From an uncultured Lachnospiraceae bacterium (lineage in GTDB: Bacteria; Bacillota; Clostridia; Lachnospirales; Lachnospiraceae), in assembly GCA_934401915.1 (NCBI GenBank), contig CAKRSV010000010.1:34949-98948 (forward strand): a stretch of DNA of 64,000 nucleotides. Reading direction: 5' to 3'. The notes beneath the pieces were generated by a model. That model made no database searches. It was not told the DNA's origin and was given only the letters and a program-made list of their open reading frames with translations. The translations under genes were made by a program, and so were the position numbers. Positions 17,509 to 26,460 of this stretch are shown here, piece after piece. Positions within the stretch are counted from its first letter, which is position 1; each line of letters begins with the position of its first letter.

Positions 17509-18025
17509 AGCGGCAGATCATTTCTGCCATTTCGGCGGGGCGTTCCTTCATCCCGTTTTCCAGCCATTTTAGAAAGACGTTGTAGAGCGCGCCGGAGTAG
17601 AAATAAACCTTGTAGCGCCGGATGTCGTTGAAAGGCATATCGCCCATCTGTTCTTCGAACTGCCGGTCGAAGAGATCCAGATAGATGTAGGCAAGCCCCG
17701 CCTTGTAGACGCTCAGGATAAATTTTTTATACGATTTAAAATAGCGGAAGATCAGCAGGATCGAGTCGTAGCTGAACAGATCGTTGCCGAGCTTCAGGGC
17801 GCGTTCACGGTACTCGGACATAATGTCATCCGTGATCTTGATGAGAACCTCCTCCTTGGAAGAAAAATTGCGATAGTAGGAGGCTCTCGCTACGCCGGCT
17901 GTCGTCACGATGTCCGTGACAGAAATATCCGAAAACGCCTTGGTGTTCATCAGCTTCGTGAGCGCCCGGGCGATCTTTAGTTTTACCATCTTATTTGCTT
18001 CATAGCGTTTATCATCTTTATTCAT
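17450..18025 (-). CDS. TetR-family transcriptional regulator
   Basis: 191 residues. The N-terminal helix-turn-helix (TKLMNTKAFSDISVTDIVTTAGVARASYYRNFSSKEEVL) is a good TetR match, followed by a TetR_C-type helical domain with FRYFKSYKKFILSVYKAGL. Together these look like the DhaS/YvdT-type regulators common in Firmicutes. The 3' end overlaps the HMA gene tail-to-tail by 59 bp. The divergent neighbour is degV at 18287, with a dyad at 18088-18131 in the shared region, so it may control itself and degV. Confidence 0.85.
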   Translation of the reverse strand: MNKDDKRYEANKMVKLKIARALTKLMNTKAFSDISVTDIVTTAGVARASYYRNFSSKEEVLIKITDDIMSEYRERALKLGNDLFSYDSILLIFRYFKSYKKFILSVYKAGLAYIYLDLFDRQFEEQMGDMPFNDIRRYKVYFYSGALYNVFLKWLENGMKERPAEMAEMICRFISGERDLQAPSSLPLPPG

Positions 18026-18087
18026 ACTCGTGATTTCCCCTTTTATTATGTTGAAAACTATATGGACCGGTCAGTCAATGCTTTGAT

Positions 18088-18131
18088 CCCTTTCTGATAC
18101 AAAATGAGATAAATTGTCTCATATCAAAGGA
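18088..18131. promoter_or_regulatory. Long imperfect dyad between tetR and degV
   Basis: CCTTTCTGATA on the left and TATCAAAGG on the right are near-complementary, and between them ATGAGA-TAAATTG-TCTCAT (18104-18122) is a perfect 6-bp dyad. Its position about 80 bp upstream of the TetR start suits an operator for the divergent pair. Confidence 0.45.
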
Positions 18132-18286
18132 TTGCATGCCGGAAAAAGTGTGATAAAATGCAAGTTATGTAATTACATGTGAGACAAAATATATCATATA
18201 TACCATGCCACATATGGGGAGGCGCGTCAAGATGCGAACGCATCAAATAGAAGAATTTCAGGACGCAGTCTCAGACAGGAGGGAAA

Positions 18287-19129
18287 ATGATCATCGTAAC
18301 AGATACCGGATCGGATATTTTAGAAAGGGAAGCAACGGAGATGGGCGTGACGCTGGTGCCGATCTGCTCAAATTTTGAGGACGTCATCTTCCAGCAGAAT
18401 ACGGAAGAGAACTTTCAGGCGTTCTACCGGAAACTGCGGGAATCGGAGGAGCTGCCTGTTTCCAGCCAGCCGTCCCCGGCGTGTTTTCTGGAAATCTATG
18501 AGAAGGCGCGCGAACAGGGGGAGGAGGTTCTGGTCATCACGATCTCTTCCAAACTTTCCGGAACCTACAACGGTGCGCTTCTGGCAAAGGACATGGCGGA
18601 GTACGATCCGATCTATGTGATCGATTCCCTGCAGGCGTCGCTTTCGGAGCGGATGCTGGTCGAGTACGCGGTCCGGTTGAGAGATGCGGGAAATGCAACC
18701 GGAGAGATCGTAAGAAAGCTGGAGGATGCGAGGGAGAGGATTTTTTTGACAGGTGTTCCGGAGAGCCTGCTGTATCTGAAAAAGGGCGGACGGATCTCGC
18801 CGGTGGTGGCGGCTGTCGGCGGCGCGATCGGGATCAAGCCGGTGCTCCGTCTTAAGGACGGCGTCATTGAGTGCTGCGCGAAGGCAAGAGGGATGAAGAA
18901 CGCCCGGTCGACCATGCGCGGCTTTCTGGAGGAGCAGGAGATAGATCCGGAGATGCCGGTGATGTTCGCCCACAGCGACAACGCGCAGATGGGGCAGGAA
19001 TTTCTGGAGGAAGTGTCTGATAAATGTGGACTTTCCGGCTGCATCCTGCATGAGGTTGGCATGGCGATCGGAACCCATCTCGGCCCCAATGCCATTCTGC
19101 TTTCTTTTTTGTCGAAGAAGAGAGTCTGA
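18287..19129 (+). CDS. DegV family fatty-acid-binding protein (FakB-like)
   Basis: 280 residues, standard DegV length. It opens IIVTDTGSDI, has the TISSKLSGTYNGA loop, VIDSLQASLSERMLV and the C-terminal G-x-H-x-G region (AIGTHLGPNAI). Known family members bind a fatty acid and present it to the kinase FakA. Here the usual VVDT/S-A-S segment is altered slightly, so lipid preference cannot be stated. GGAGGGAAA precedes the ATG. It is followed by the glucan locus but separated by a structured leader. Confidence 0.9.
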   Translation: MIIVTDTGSDILEREATEMGVTLVPICSNFEDVIFQQNTEENFQAFYRKLRESEELPVSSQPSPACFLEIYEKAREQGEEVLVITISSKLSGTYNGALLAKDMAEYDPIYVIDSLQASLSERMLVEYAVRLRDAGNATGEIVRKLEDARERIFLTGVPESLLYLKKGGRISPVVAAVGGAIGIKPVLRLKDGVIECCAKARGMKNARSTMRGFLEEQEIDPEMPVMFAHSDNAQMGQEFLEEVSDKCGLSGCILHEVGMAIGTHLGPNAILLSFLSKKRV

Positions 19130-19133
19130 TTTC

Positions 19134-19229
19134 TAAAAAAATGATACCCAAACAATAAAACACTACCTTGTAATATCCGTTCAAATTCTTTAGGATAAAA
19201 GTAACGAGAAGAACGGAGCGAGGTAGTGT
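19134..19229 (+). promoter_or_regulatory. Leader of the GH94/GH30 operon: shared motif plus nested hairpin over the ribosome site
   Basis: TAAAAAAATGATACC (19134-19148) matches 14 of 15 bases with 26356-26370 before the transporter genes. Downstream, ACACTACCT (19160-19168) pairs with AGGTAGTGT (19221-19229), and inside it CCGTTC (19177-19182) pairs with GAACGG (19211-19216). The 3' arm covers the ribosome-site region and ends two bases before the ATG at 19232. Either a translation-controlling RNA hairpin or a DNA-level operator is possible. Confidence 0.55.
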
Positions 19230-19231
19230 GT

Positions 19232-21928
19232 ATGAGAAAAGTTGAATTTACGGATGAAAAAGGAAGTTTCAGGCTGGAGGATGCGCAGGAGTTTGAGCAG
19301 CTCTATTTTCCGATTGCTTCGGAGAGCGGCATGAAGAGCGCGCTTACGGTAAATCTTGCGGGAGACGCCAAGCTGGATCAGAACCATTTCCTGCTGGAAC
19401 CGGTGAGCGTGGAGAATCTGCACGGCAACAGAGGGACCAGAAATTTCTGGTGTGTGTTAAAGGACGGAACGCTTTGGTCTGCGACCGGGCAGAGCGCGCC
19501 GCAGCAGGCGTGGAAATACACGGCGAAGGAAGAGAAGGTGACGCTGTCGGCAGGCTATATGTGGCAGACGGTTACAAGAGAGGGAAAAGAGATCCCACTG
19601 TCCGCCAGTGTGACTTCGTTTGTTCCTTTCTTGCAGAATCTGGAGATCCATATCGTGAAGATCAAAAATACAGGGAGAGAAGAGATCACTTTTCTTCCTG
19701 TTTCTGCTGTGCCGATTTACGGGCGAAGCGCAGATAATATCCGGGATCACCGCCACGTGACATCCCTGCTTCACCGGGTGCGGGTGGAGGATGGCGGGAT
19801 CCAGGTAAATCCGACGTTCTCCTTCGACGAGAGAGGACACCAGCTCAACGATACCATCTATTACGCCTACGGAATGACACAGGACGGCCAGAAGCCGGAG
19901 GAATACTATCCGGTTGTGCATGATTTTATCGGGGAGAGAGGAAATCTGGAGTGGCCGGAGGCGCTGATCTGCGGCAGACCGGGAGTACAGCCGGGATTTG
20001 CGGTAGACGGACAGGAAGCGCTGGGAGGCCTCCGGTTTGCACAGCAGACGCTTTTGCCTGGCGAGGAAGCTGTCTATGTCCTGTTTGGCGGCGTAGCGCA
20101 CAGCCAGGAGGAGATCGGAATGCTTCTGGCAGAATATCCGACGCTTGAACGGGTGGAGAAGGAGCTGGAGCGGACCAGACAGTATTGGAGAAATAAGATC
20201 AATATCCGTGTGCACACGGCCGATCCGGTGTTTGACCAGTTTATGAACTGGGTGGACTTCCAGCCGGAGCTGCGACGGATCTACGGCTGTTCCTTCCTGC
20301 CGCACCATGATTACGGCAAGGGCGGAAGAGGCTGGCGGGATCTGTGGCAGGACTGCCTTGCGCTCCTTCTGATGAATCCGGGGGAAGTACGGCAGATGCT
20401 TCTTGGAAATTACGGCGGCGTCCGTGTGGACGGAAGCAATGCGACGATCATCGGCGAGCATATCGGGGAGTTTAAGGCAGACCGCAATTCCATCGTCAGA
20501 ATGTGGATGGATCACGGCGTATGGCCGTATCTGACGACCAGACTCTACATCGACCAGACCGGAGATCTGGAGATCTTAAATCAGCAGGTATCGTATTTCA
20601 AGGACAAGTTTGTGAAGCGCGCCGAGGACATCGACCTCCTCTATAAGGAGGACGAGTGCAGGCAGGAGGATGTGCGGGGACGGATCTATGAGGGAACGAT
20701 CCTGGAGCATCTTCTGGTGCAGAACTTGACGGCGTTCTGGGAGGTTGGCGAGCACAACCACCTGCGGCTGCGCAACGCCGATTGGAACGATGCGCTGGAT
20801 ATGGCGGCGCAGAGAGGGGAGAGCGTTGCTTTTTCGAACGCATATGCCGGAAACCTTCTGGGACTGGCAGAGCTTGTAGAAAAGCTCGCGGAGAACGGGC
20901 AGAAGGACTTCCCGGTACTGCAGGAGATGGAGATCCTTTTGGCAGACAACCGGGAATTATATGAGAGCGTTCCGCAGAAGAAGGAGCTTCTGGAGCGCTA
21001 TCTGAACCAGTGCGTCCACACCGTCAGCGGAAATGTTGTGAGGATGGAGGCGGCGGAGCTGGCACAGAGCCTGCGGCATAAGGGACAGTGGATGCAGGAG
21101 CATATCCGCCGGACAGAATGGGTTACAGACAGCAAAGGAAACGGCTGGTTTAACGGATACTATGACAATCAGGGAAGAGCGCTGGAGGGCGAAAAGAACG
21201 GCAAGGTCAGCATGATGCTCACCGGGCAGGTGTTTGCCATTATGAATGAAACCTCCACCGTACAGCAGACAGAGCAGATCATAAACAGCGCGAAGACCTA
21301 TCTTTTTGATGAACATTGCGGCGGCTACCGTCTGAACACCGATTTCGGAGAGATCCGCACCGACATGGGACGGATGTTCGGATTTGCCTACGGCGAGAAA
21401 GAGAATGGGGCGGTATTCTCCCATATGGCGGTGATGTTTGCCAACGCCCTTTACCGCCAGGGCTTTGCAAAGGAAGGAAAAGAAGCGCTGGAAGAGCTGT
21501 ACCGTCAGGCGATGGACATGGAGCAGAGCCGGATCTATCCCGGCATCCCGGAGTATTTCGGCAAGGACGGCAGAGGATTGTATCATTACCTCACCGGCGC
21601 GGCAAGCTGGTGTATGCTGACCGTGGTCACGCAGATGTTCGGCGTGCGGGGAGAGTACGGCGATCTGAAGCTGAAGCCGATGCTGGGACAGGAGCAGTTC
21701 GACGGTGAGGGAAGGGCTGCGCTTTCACTCAAGTTCCGGGGAAAAGAGCTTGAGGTGGTATACGAGAACCGTGACCGGCTGCCGTATGGAAAATACCGGG
21801 TTTGCAGAGCAGTGCTGGATAAGGAAGAGCTTGAAGTCAAAGAGGACGACGCCGTGCAGGTAAGCGCCAAGAAGCTGGAGCTTCTGGATGTGGGAAGCGC
21901 GCACCAGTTACTCGTCGTATTAGGATAA
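19232..21928 (+). CDS. GH94-family beta-glucoside phosphorylase
   Basis: 898 residues. Intracellular inverting phosphorylase of family GH94, which splits beta-linked glucose disaccharides with phosphate to give glucose 1-phosphate. The N-terminal beta-sandwich (to about residue 300) is followed by an (alpha/alpha)6 barrel. NADWNDALD carries the general acid, Asp517, equivalent to the DWND aspartate of cellobiose phosphorylase. The length is nearer laminaribiose phosphorylases (about 900) than cellobiose phosphorylases (about 810), so a beta-1,3 linkage is a reasonable guess only. No signal peptide. I start at ATG 19232 in preference to GTG 19226 because of spacing. It is the first gene of the operon with 21945 and 25011. 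Confidence 0.8.
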   Translation: MRKVEFTDEKGSFRLEDAQEFEQLYFPIASESGMKSALTVNLAGDAKLDQNHFLLEPVSVENLHGNRGTRNFWCVLKDGTLWSATGQSAPQQAWKYTAKEEKVTLSAGYMWQTVTREGKEIPLSASVTSFVPFLQNLEIHIVKIKNTGREEITFLPVSAVPIYGRSADNIRDHRHVTSLLHRVRVEDGGIQVNPTFSFDERGHQLNDTIYYAYGMTQDGQKPEEYYPVVHDFIGERGNLEWPEALICGRPGVQPGFAVDGQEALGGLRFAQQTLLPGEEAVYVLFGGVAHSQEEIGMLLAEYPTLERVEKELERTRQYWRNKINIRVHTADPVFDQFMNWVDFQPELRRIYGCSFLPHHDYGKGGRGWRDLWQDCLALLLMNPGEVRQMLLGNYGGVRVDGSNATIIGEHIGEFKADRNSIVRMWMDHGVWPYLTTRLYIDQTGDLEILNQQVSYFKDKFVKRAEDIDLLYKEDECRQEDVRGRIYEGTILEHLLVQNLTAFWEVGEHNHLRLRNADWNDALDMAAQRGESVAFSNAYAGNLLGLAELVEKLAENGQKDFPVLQEMEILLADNRELYESVPQKKELLERYLNQCVHTVSGNVVRMEAAELAQSLRHKGQWMQEHIRRTEWVTDSKGNGWFNGYYDNQGRALEGEKNGKVSMMLTGQVFAIMNETSTVQQTEQIINSAKTYLFDEHCGGYRLNTDFGEIRTDMGRMFGFAYGEKENGAVFSHMAVMFANALYRQGFAKEGKEALEELYRQAMDMEQSRIYPGIPEYFGKDGRGLYHYLTGAASWCMLTVVTQMFGVRGEYGDLKLKPMLGQEQFDGEGRAALSLKFRGKELEVVYENRDRLPYGKYRVCRAVLDKEELEVKEDDAVQVSAKKLELLDVGSAHQLLVVLG

Positions 21929-21944
21929 AGGAGGAGATAGCGCG

Positions 21945-24900
21945 ATGAAGGATTATGCTAGAAAGTCAACTTTTGCAGGCTTCCTGCCCGGTATTGCAGG
22001 GGAAAAGGGAATTCCACTCTGGTGTTTTTATGTAAACCGGGGACAGGGCGTGGTCAGCTTCGGGATCAACGACAAAGAGCACGCGATCATGGAGTTTTAT
22101 CCGGCGCATGTGGCTTACCAGAACGTGAAACGGACAGGGTTCCGCACCTTTCTGAAAAAGGACGGAAAGGTCTATGAGCCATTTTCGGATGAAACGCTGT
22201 CACAGACGATGGACATACAGATGAACGGGCTGCATCTCTTAGAGAAAAACGAAGAGAGCGGTCTTTCCATGGAGGTACAGTATTATGTGCTGCCGGGAGA
22301 GCGCATCGGCGCGCTGGTGAGAGAGGTGACGGTGAAAAATATCGCGAACAGGGCTTGCAAGGTCGAGATCTTAGACGGTATGCCGGCGCTGATACCTTAT
22401 GGGATCAGTGTAGAGAATCTGAAGAATATGACGCAGACAGCCAAGGCGTGGATGATGGCAGAGAATGTGGACGGCAGGGCAGAGCTGTTTAAGCTGCGCA
22501 CCTGCATGGATGATCTGGCGAACGTGGATGAGATCGAGGGAGCCAACTTCTCCCTGGCGGTCGACGAGAAGGGAAACGTGCTGTCGGGCATTGTGGATCC
22601 GGAGGTCATCTTTGCCTATGACACTTCCCTGGCAAACCCGGTCCGTTTCCGGGCGGGAGAGCTGGAAGAGATCCTCTCGCAGAAGCAGAAGAGAGCGAAC
22701 CTTTTCCCGTGCAGTTTCTTTGCGGCGAAGCGGGAGCTGAAGCCAGGAGAGCAGATGAAGCTGTTTGAACTGTATGGACAGGTGGAAAACAAAGACCTAT
22801 TGCAGGACTTTTTGAAAAAGCCTCTGTGGGAAGTCTATTTCGAGGAAAAGCGCGGGGAGGCACAGGCACTGACCGAGAGCCTCACCGATGTGATCGATAC
22901 CCATACCGGGGATCCGGATTTCGACGCGTATTGCAGATATACCTTTATGGACAATGTCCTGCGGGGCGGTATGCCGATCCGGCTCACGGATGAGAAGGTA
23001 TTCTATCTCTATTCGCGCAAGCACGGGGATCTGGAGAGAGATTACAATGCGTTCTCCATGCTGCCGGAATATTATTCGCAGGGAAACGGCAATTTCCGCG
23101 ACGTCAATCAGAACAGGCGGTGCGACACGTTCTTTGCGCCGTATGTGGGAAGAAAGAATATCCATACCTTCTATGGGCTGATCCAGCTTGACGGCTACAA
23201 TCCGCTCAAGATCGAGACCGTGACCTATACGCTTCCGGAAGAGAAAAGGCAGGAGCTGCCGGAGAAGGTGACAGGCAGTGAGAAGATCAGCAGACTGCTT
23301 CAGAAGCCGTTTACGCCGGGCAGGCTGTACGAGGCGCTGGAGAGTGAGATCAGGGAGGAGAAGGAGAGGACAGAGCTCTTTACCCGGCTGCTCGACGCTT
23401 CACAGGAAAACATCAGCGCCAGCTTCGGGGAAGGTTTCTGGAGCGATCACTGGGACTACAATCTGGATCTCATCGAGGACTATCTGGCTGTGTTCCCGGA
23501 GCAGGAAAGAGACCTGTACTTTGAGTGCGCTTATCCGTTTTATCAGTCTCCGGTCGGCGTTCTGCCGAGAGAGAAGAGACTCGTCCGGACGCAGAAAGGA
23601 ATCCGGCAGTATCACTTCTTACAGCCGGTTGCCGGAAAGGAAGGCTTTCTGGAGGATCCGGCGAAGAAGGGAGAACTGCTGAAGGTCACGCTCCTTGAGA
23701 AGATGATCCTTCTGTGCGCCCTCAAATTTGCCGCGCTGGACGAACAGGGCATGGGTGTTGAGATGGAGGGTGGCAAGCCCGGCTGGTACGATGCGCTGAA
23801 CGGACTGCCGGGAATGCTCGGCTCTTCTATGGCGGAGACATACGAACTGGTCAGAAGTCTGTACGCGGTGAAGAACGTGCTCGAACGCTACCCGGAGCAG
23901 CTTACGCTGCTTGCGGAGCTTGCAGAACTGCTGGAGCGGCTGTATGGCGCTTGCGACGACTACCTGAAAAAGGGCGACCGGATGGACTTCTGGAACGACA
24001 GAAACAAGATCCGGGAGACATACCGTGCGAAGGTATACAGCGGGATCAGCGGGGACAGAAGAGAGGTCTCGGCAGCAGGTGTTCTGAAGATGCTCGATCT
24101 TTTCCTGAGGATCGCCCAGGATGGCGTGGAGCGCGCGAAGGAAGGAAACTCGGAGTCGGTGCCGACGTACTTCTACTATGAGGTAAAAGAGTACCGTGAG
24201 GAGGCGGACGAGATCGTACCGCTGCGTCTGGAACAGCACGCAGTGGCAGATTTCCTGGAAGGACCGGTGCGCTACCTGAAACTTCCGCTGCGGATGGCGC
24301 AGAAGAGGGAGCTGTATCAGCGCGTGCGCGGCAGCAGGCTCTACGACCGTGTGCTCGGCATGTACAAGGTGAACGCCTCTCTCAGACAGGAATCGCTGGA
24401 GCTTGGCAGGGCGACGGCGTTTACGCCGGGATGGCTGGAGAACGAATCCATCTGGCTCCACATGGAGTACAAATATCTTCTTGAGCTGCTTAAATCCGGG
24501 CTCTATGAGGAATTTGGCCGCGATTTCAGACAGATGGGGATCCCGTTCCAGCCGGAGGAGCGCTATGGAAGGAGTCATCTGGAAAACTCGTCGTTCCTTG
24601 CGAGCAGCAGCAATCCGGATCCCGATATCTGGGGAAAGGGCTTTGTTGCGAGACTGAGCGGATCGACCGTTGAATTTCTGCATATGTGGCGGATCATGCT
24701 CTTTGGTCAGGAGCCGTTTGTCGTGAAAGAGGGAGAGCTTGCGCTTGCGCTTGCTCCGGTGATCCCGGAGTATCTGATCGGGGAAGATCTGTGCATCACA
24801 GCGACGTTCCTTGGAAAGGTCAGGACGGTGTATCATCTGCCGGCGCGCAGAAATCTGTATCCGGGCAGCTACCGGATCAGCAGGATCGTGCTTACAGATC

Positions 24901-25010
24901 AGAGGGGAGAAGTAAAGATACTGGAGGATGGACAGCCGCAGGGGAAAGACGCGGAAAAACTGCGCAGCGGCTGCTACAAAGAAATGGAAATCTGGATGGA
25001 AGGAATTTGA
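21945..25010 (+). CDS. Large GH94-like phosphorylase (beta-1,2-oligoglucan phosphorylase type)
   Basis: 1021 residues, cytosolic. The opening (FLPGIAGEKGIPLWCFYVNRGQG) and the region NLDLIEDYLAVFP...KPGWYDALNGLPGMLGS resemble the long GH94-like proteins typified by 1,2-beta-oligoglucan phosphorylase (SOGP) and annotated as cellobiose phosphorylase or GH36-type. Asp616 in GWYDALNG occupies the general-acid position. It diverges strongly from its 898-residue neighbour, so the two are not a recent duplication and probably act on different linkages or chain lengths. 16 bp after 21928 with a GGAGG site, same operon. Confidence 0.75.
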   Translation: MKDYARKSTFAGFLPGIAGEKGIPLWCFYVNRGQGVVSFGINDKEHAIMEFYPAHVAYQNVKRTGFRTFLKKDGKVYEPFSDETLSQTMDIQMNGLHLLEKNEESGLSMEVQYYVLPGERIGALVREVTVKNIANRACKVEILDGMPALIPYGISVENLKNMTQTAKAWMMAENVDGRAELFKLRTCMDDLANVDEIEGANFSLAVDEKGNVLSGIVDPEVIFAYDTSLANPVRFRAGELEEILSQKQKRANLFPCSFFAAKRELKPGEQMKLFELYGQVENKDLLQDFLKKPLWEVYFEEKRGEAQALTESLTDVIDTHTGDPDFDAYCRYTFMDNVLRGGMPIRLTDEKVFYLYSRKHGDLERDYNAFSMLPEYYSQGNGNFRDVNQNRRCDTFFAPYVGRKNIHTFYGLIQLDGYNPLKIETVTYTLPEEKRQELPEKVTGSEKISRLLQKPFTPGRLYEALESEIREEKERTELFTRLLDASQENISASFGEGFWSDHWDYNLDLIEDYLAVFPEQERDLYFECAYPFYQSPVGVLPREKRLVRTQKGIRQYHFLQPVAGKEGFLEDPAKKGELLKVTLLEKMILLCALKFAALDEQGMGVEMEGGKPGWYDALNGLPGMLGSSMAETYELVRSLYAVKNVLERYPEQLTLLAELAELLERLYGACDDYLKKGDRMDFWNDRNKIRETYRAKVYSGISGDRREVSAAGVLKMLDLFLRIAQDGVERAKEGNSESVPTYFYYEVKEYREEADEIVPLRLEQHAVADFLEGPVRYLKLPLRMAQKRELYQRVRGSRLYDRVLGMYKVNASLRQESLELGRATAFTPGWLENESIWLHMEYKYLLELLKSGLYEEFGRDFRQMGIPFQPEERYGRSHLENSSFLASSSNPDPDIWGKGFVARLSGSTVEFLHMWRIMLFGQEPFVVKEGELALALAPVIPEYLIGEDLCITATFLGKVRTVYHLPARRNLYPGSYRISRIVLTDQRGEVKILEDGQPQGKDAEKLRSGCYKEMEIWMEGI

Positions 25011-26351
25011 ATGAAACAGGTACAGAGAATTGAGACAAATCGTGACAAGAATCTTTTTTGGAGCATAACAGAACTGAATTACGGGGCGTGTGACAATCCG
25101 ATGGAGCTGATCCAGCTTCTCCCGGAGATCACAGGGCAGACGATGGAGGGCTTTGGCGGCGCGTTCACGGAGAGCAGCGCGGACAGCTTTGACAAGCTGA
25201 CGGAGGCAAATAAGGAGAGCTTTCTCGAGGCGTACTTTGGAGAAAGCGGCCTTGGCTATTCGATCGGACGGGTTGCGATCAACAGCTGCGATTTTGCACT
25301 GGGAAATTACGCCTATGTTGAGGAGGGGGATCAGAACCTTGACAAGTTCTCCATCGCCCACGATGAGAAGCAGATCATTCCGCTTGTCCGCAGGGCGGCA
25401 GAGTGCCGGGGAAAGGAGATGCGTTTCCTGGCGTCCCCCTGGTCGCCGCCGGCTTACATGAAGACAAACGGCGAGATGAATCATGGCGGAAGCCTCAAGG
25501 AAGAGTACCGCAAGCTGTGGGCAGATTACTTTGTGCGCTTCATTCAGGAATACCGCAAGGCAGGCGTGCCGATCTGCGCGGTGACGGTGCAGAATGAGCC
25601 TGAGGCTGTCCAGACCTGGGATTCCTGTATCTACACGGCGAAGGAAGAGGGCAGCTTTGTCGCAGACTATCTTGGTCCTGCGATGGAGGCAGCCGGACTT
25701 TCCGATGTGAAGATTTTTGTATGGGATCACAACAAAGAAAGACTGTATCAGCGCTACCGGGATGCTGTTTCCGTGGAGGGCGCGTCCAAATATATTGCAG
25801 GCGCGGCTATGCACTGGTACACGGGAGATCACTTTGAATCGATCGAGATCGTCAGAAAGCAGTACCCGGATGCACAGCTGATCTTCTCCGAGGGCTGTGT
25901 GGAGTATTCCCGTTTCGCTGACAGCGATGAGATCCGGAAGGCTGAGATGTACGCCCACGATATGATCGGCAATTTCCGCGCCGGCGTCAGCGCGTTTCTG
26001 GACTGGAATCTGCTGCTGGACGAGAAGGGCGGTCCGAACCATGTAGGAAACTTCTGCGCGGCGCCTGTGATGCTTTCCGGAAACGGCGATTTCGAACTCA
26101 GCCTGATGTACTACTATATCGGTCAGCTCAGCCGCTTTGTGCCGGAGGGATCCAAGCTCATCGCAACGACGCGCTACACGGATCAGCTCGATGTGTGCGC
26201 CTTTGTGACGCCGGAGAAGGAAAGGGTGCTTGTCGTCCTGAATAAGAGCGGGGAAGACCGACGGATCACCGTGCGCGAAGAGCTGGAAGGCTTTGAGGAT
26301 ACGGTCTGCGCACACAGTATCGTCACCTATCGTATCCCGGGTGAAAAATAA
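25011..26351 (+). CDS. GH30-family beta-glycosidase, intracellular
   Basis: 446 residues. Retaining glycoside hydrolase of family GH30 (glucosylceramidase / beta-1,6-glucanase group). Acid/base Glu196 is in TVQNEPEAVQTW and nucleophile Glu294 is in IFSEGCVEYS; GFGGAFTESSA and ASPWSPPAYMKTNG are characteristic. There is no signal peptide, so it acts on imported oligosaccharides. Beta-1,6-glucosidase activity is the likeliest guess, though beta-xylosidase or fucosidase exist in the family. The start codon directly follows the preceding stop (TGA ATG), showing tight coupling. Confidence 0.85.
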   Translation: MKQVQRIETNRDKNLFWSITELNYGACDNPMELIQLLPEITGQTMEGFGGAFTESSADSFDKLTEANKESFLEAYFGESGLGYSIGRVAINSCDFALGNYAYVEEGDQNLDKFSIAHDEKQIIPLVRRAAECRGKEMRFLASPWSPPAYMKTNGEMNHGGSLKEEYRKLWADYFVRFIQEYRKAGVPICAVTVQNEPEAVQTWDSCIYTAKEEGSFVADYLGPAMEAAGLSDVKIFVWDHNKERLYQRYRDAVSVEGASKYIAGAAMHWYTGDHFESIEIVRKQYPDAQLIFSEGCVEYSRFADSDEIRKAEMYAHDMIGNFRAGVSAFLDWNLLLDEKGGPNHVGNFCAAPVMLSGNGDFELSLMYYYIGQLSRFVPEGSKLIATTRYTDQLDVCAFVTPEKERVLVVLNKSGEDRRITVREELEGFEDTVCAHSIVTYRIPGEK

Positions 26352-26355
26352 GATA

Positions 26356-26457
26356 TAAAAAAATGACACCATTCTAAAATTTGAATCATTATATCCCATG
26401 ATACATCCTCCTATAATGAAATCATCAACAAGATCATTTCAAAAAAGGAGGATGTAT
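26356..26457 (+). promoter_or_regulatory. Leader of the glucan transporter: shared motif plus 57-bp symmetrical hairpin over the ribosome site
   Basis: TAAAAAAATGACACC (26356-26370) repeats the motif at 19134. ATACATCCTCCT (26401-26412) is a perfect 12-bp complement of AGGAGGATGTAT (26446-26457), the latter containing the Shine-Dalgarno site of the binding-protein gene. Inside, TGAAATCATC (26417-26426) and GATCATTTCA (26432-26441) pair with one mismatch, separated from the outer stem by 4-base gaps on both sides. A TATAAT at 26412-26417 lies within it, so DNA-level control is also possible. Confidence 0.65.
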
Positions 26458-26460
26458 TTT

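Noticed and set aside
23619..26399. 926-codon open frame on the minus strand
   Set aside because: Lies fully antisense to the GH94-like and GH30 genes, whose catalytic motifs are intact. The protein has no recognisable domain; long antisense frames are expected in GC-rich, strongly biased genes.
26381..26417. TTGAAT and TATAAT as a promoter for the binding-protein gene
   Set aside because: The spacing is 25 bp, too long for a sigma-A promoter. TATAAT may still act with an activator.
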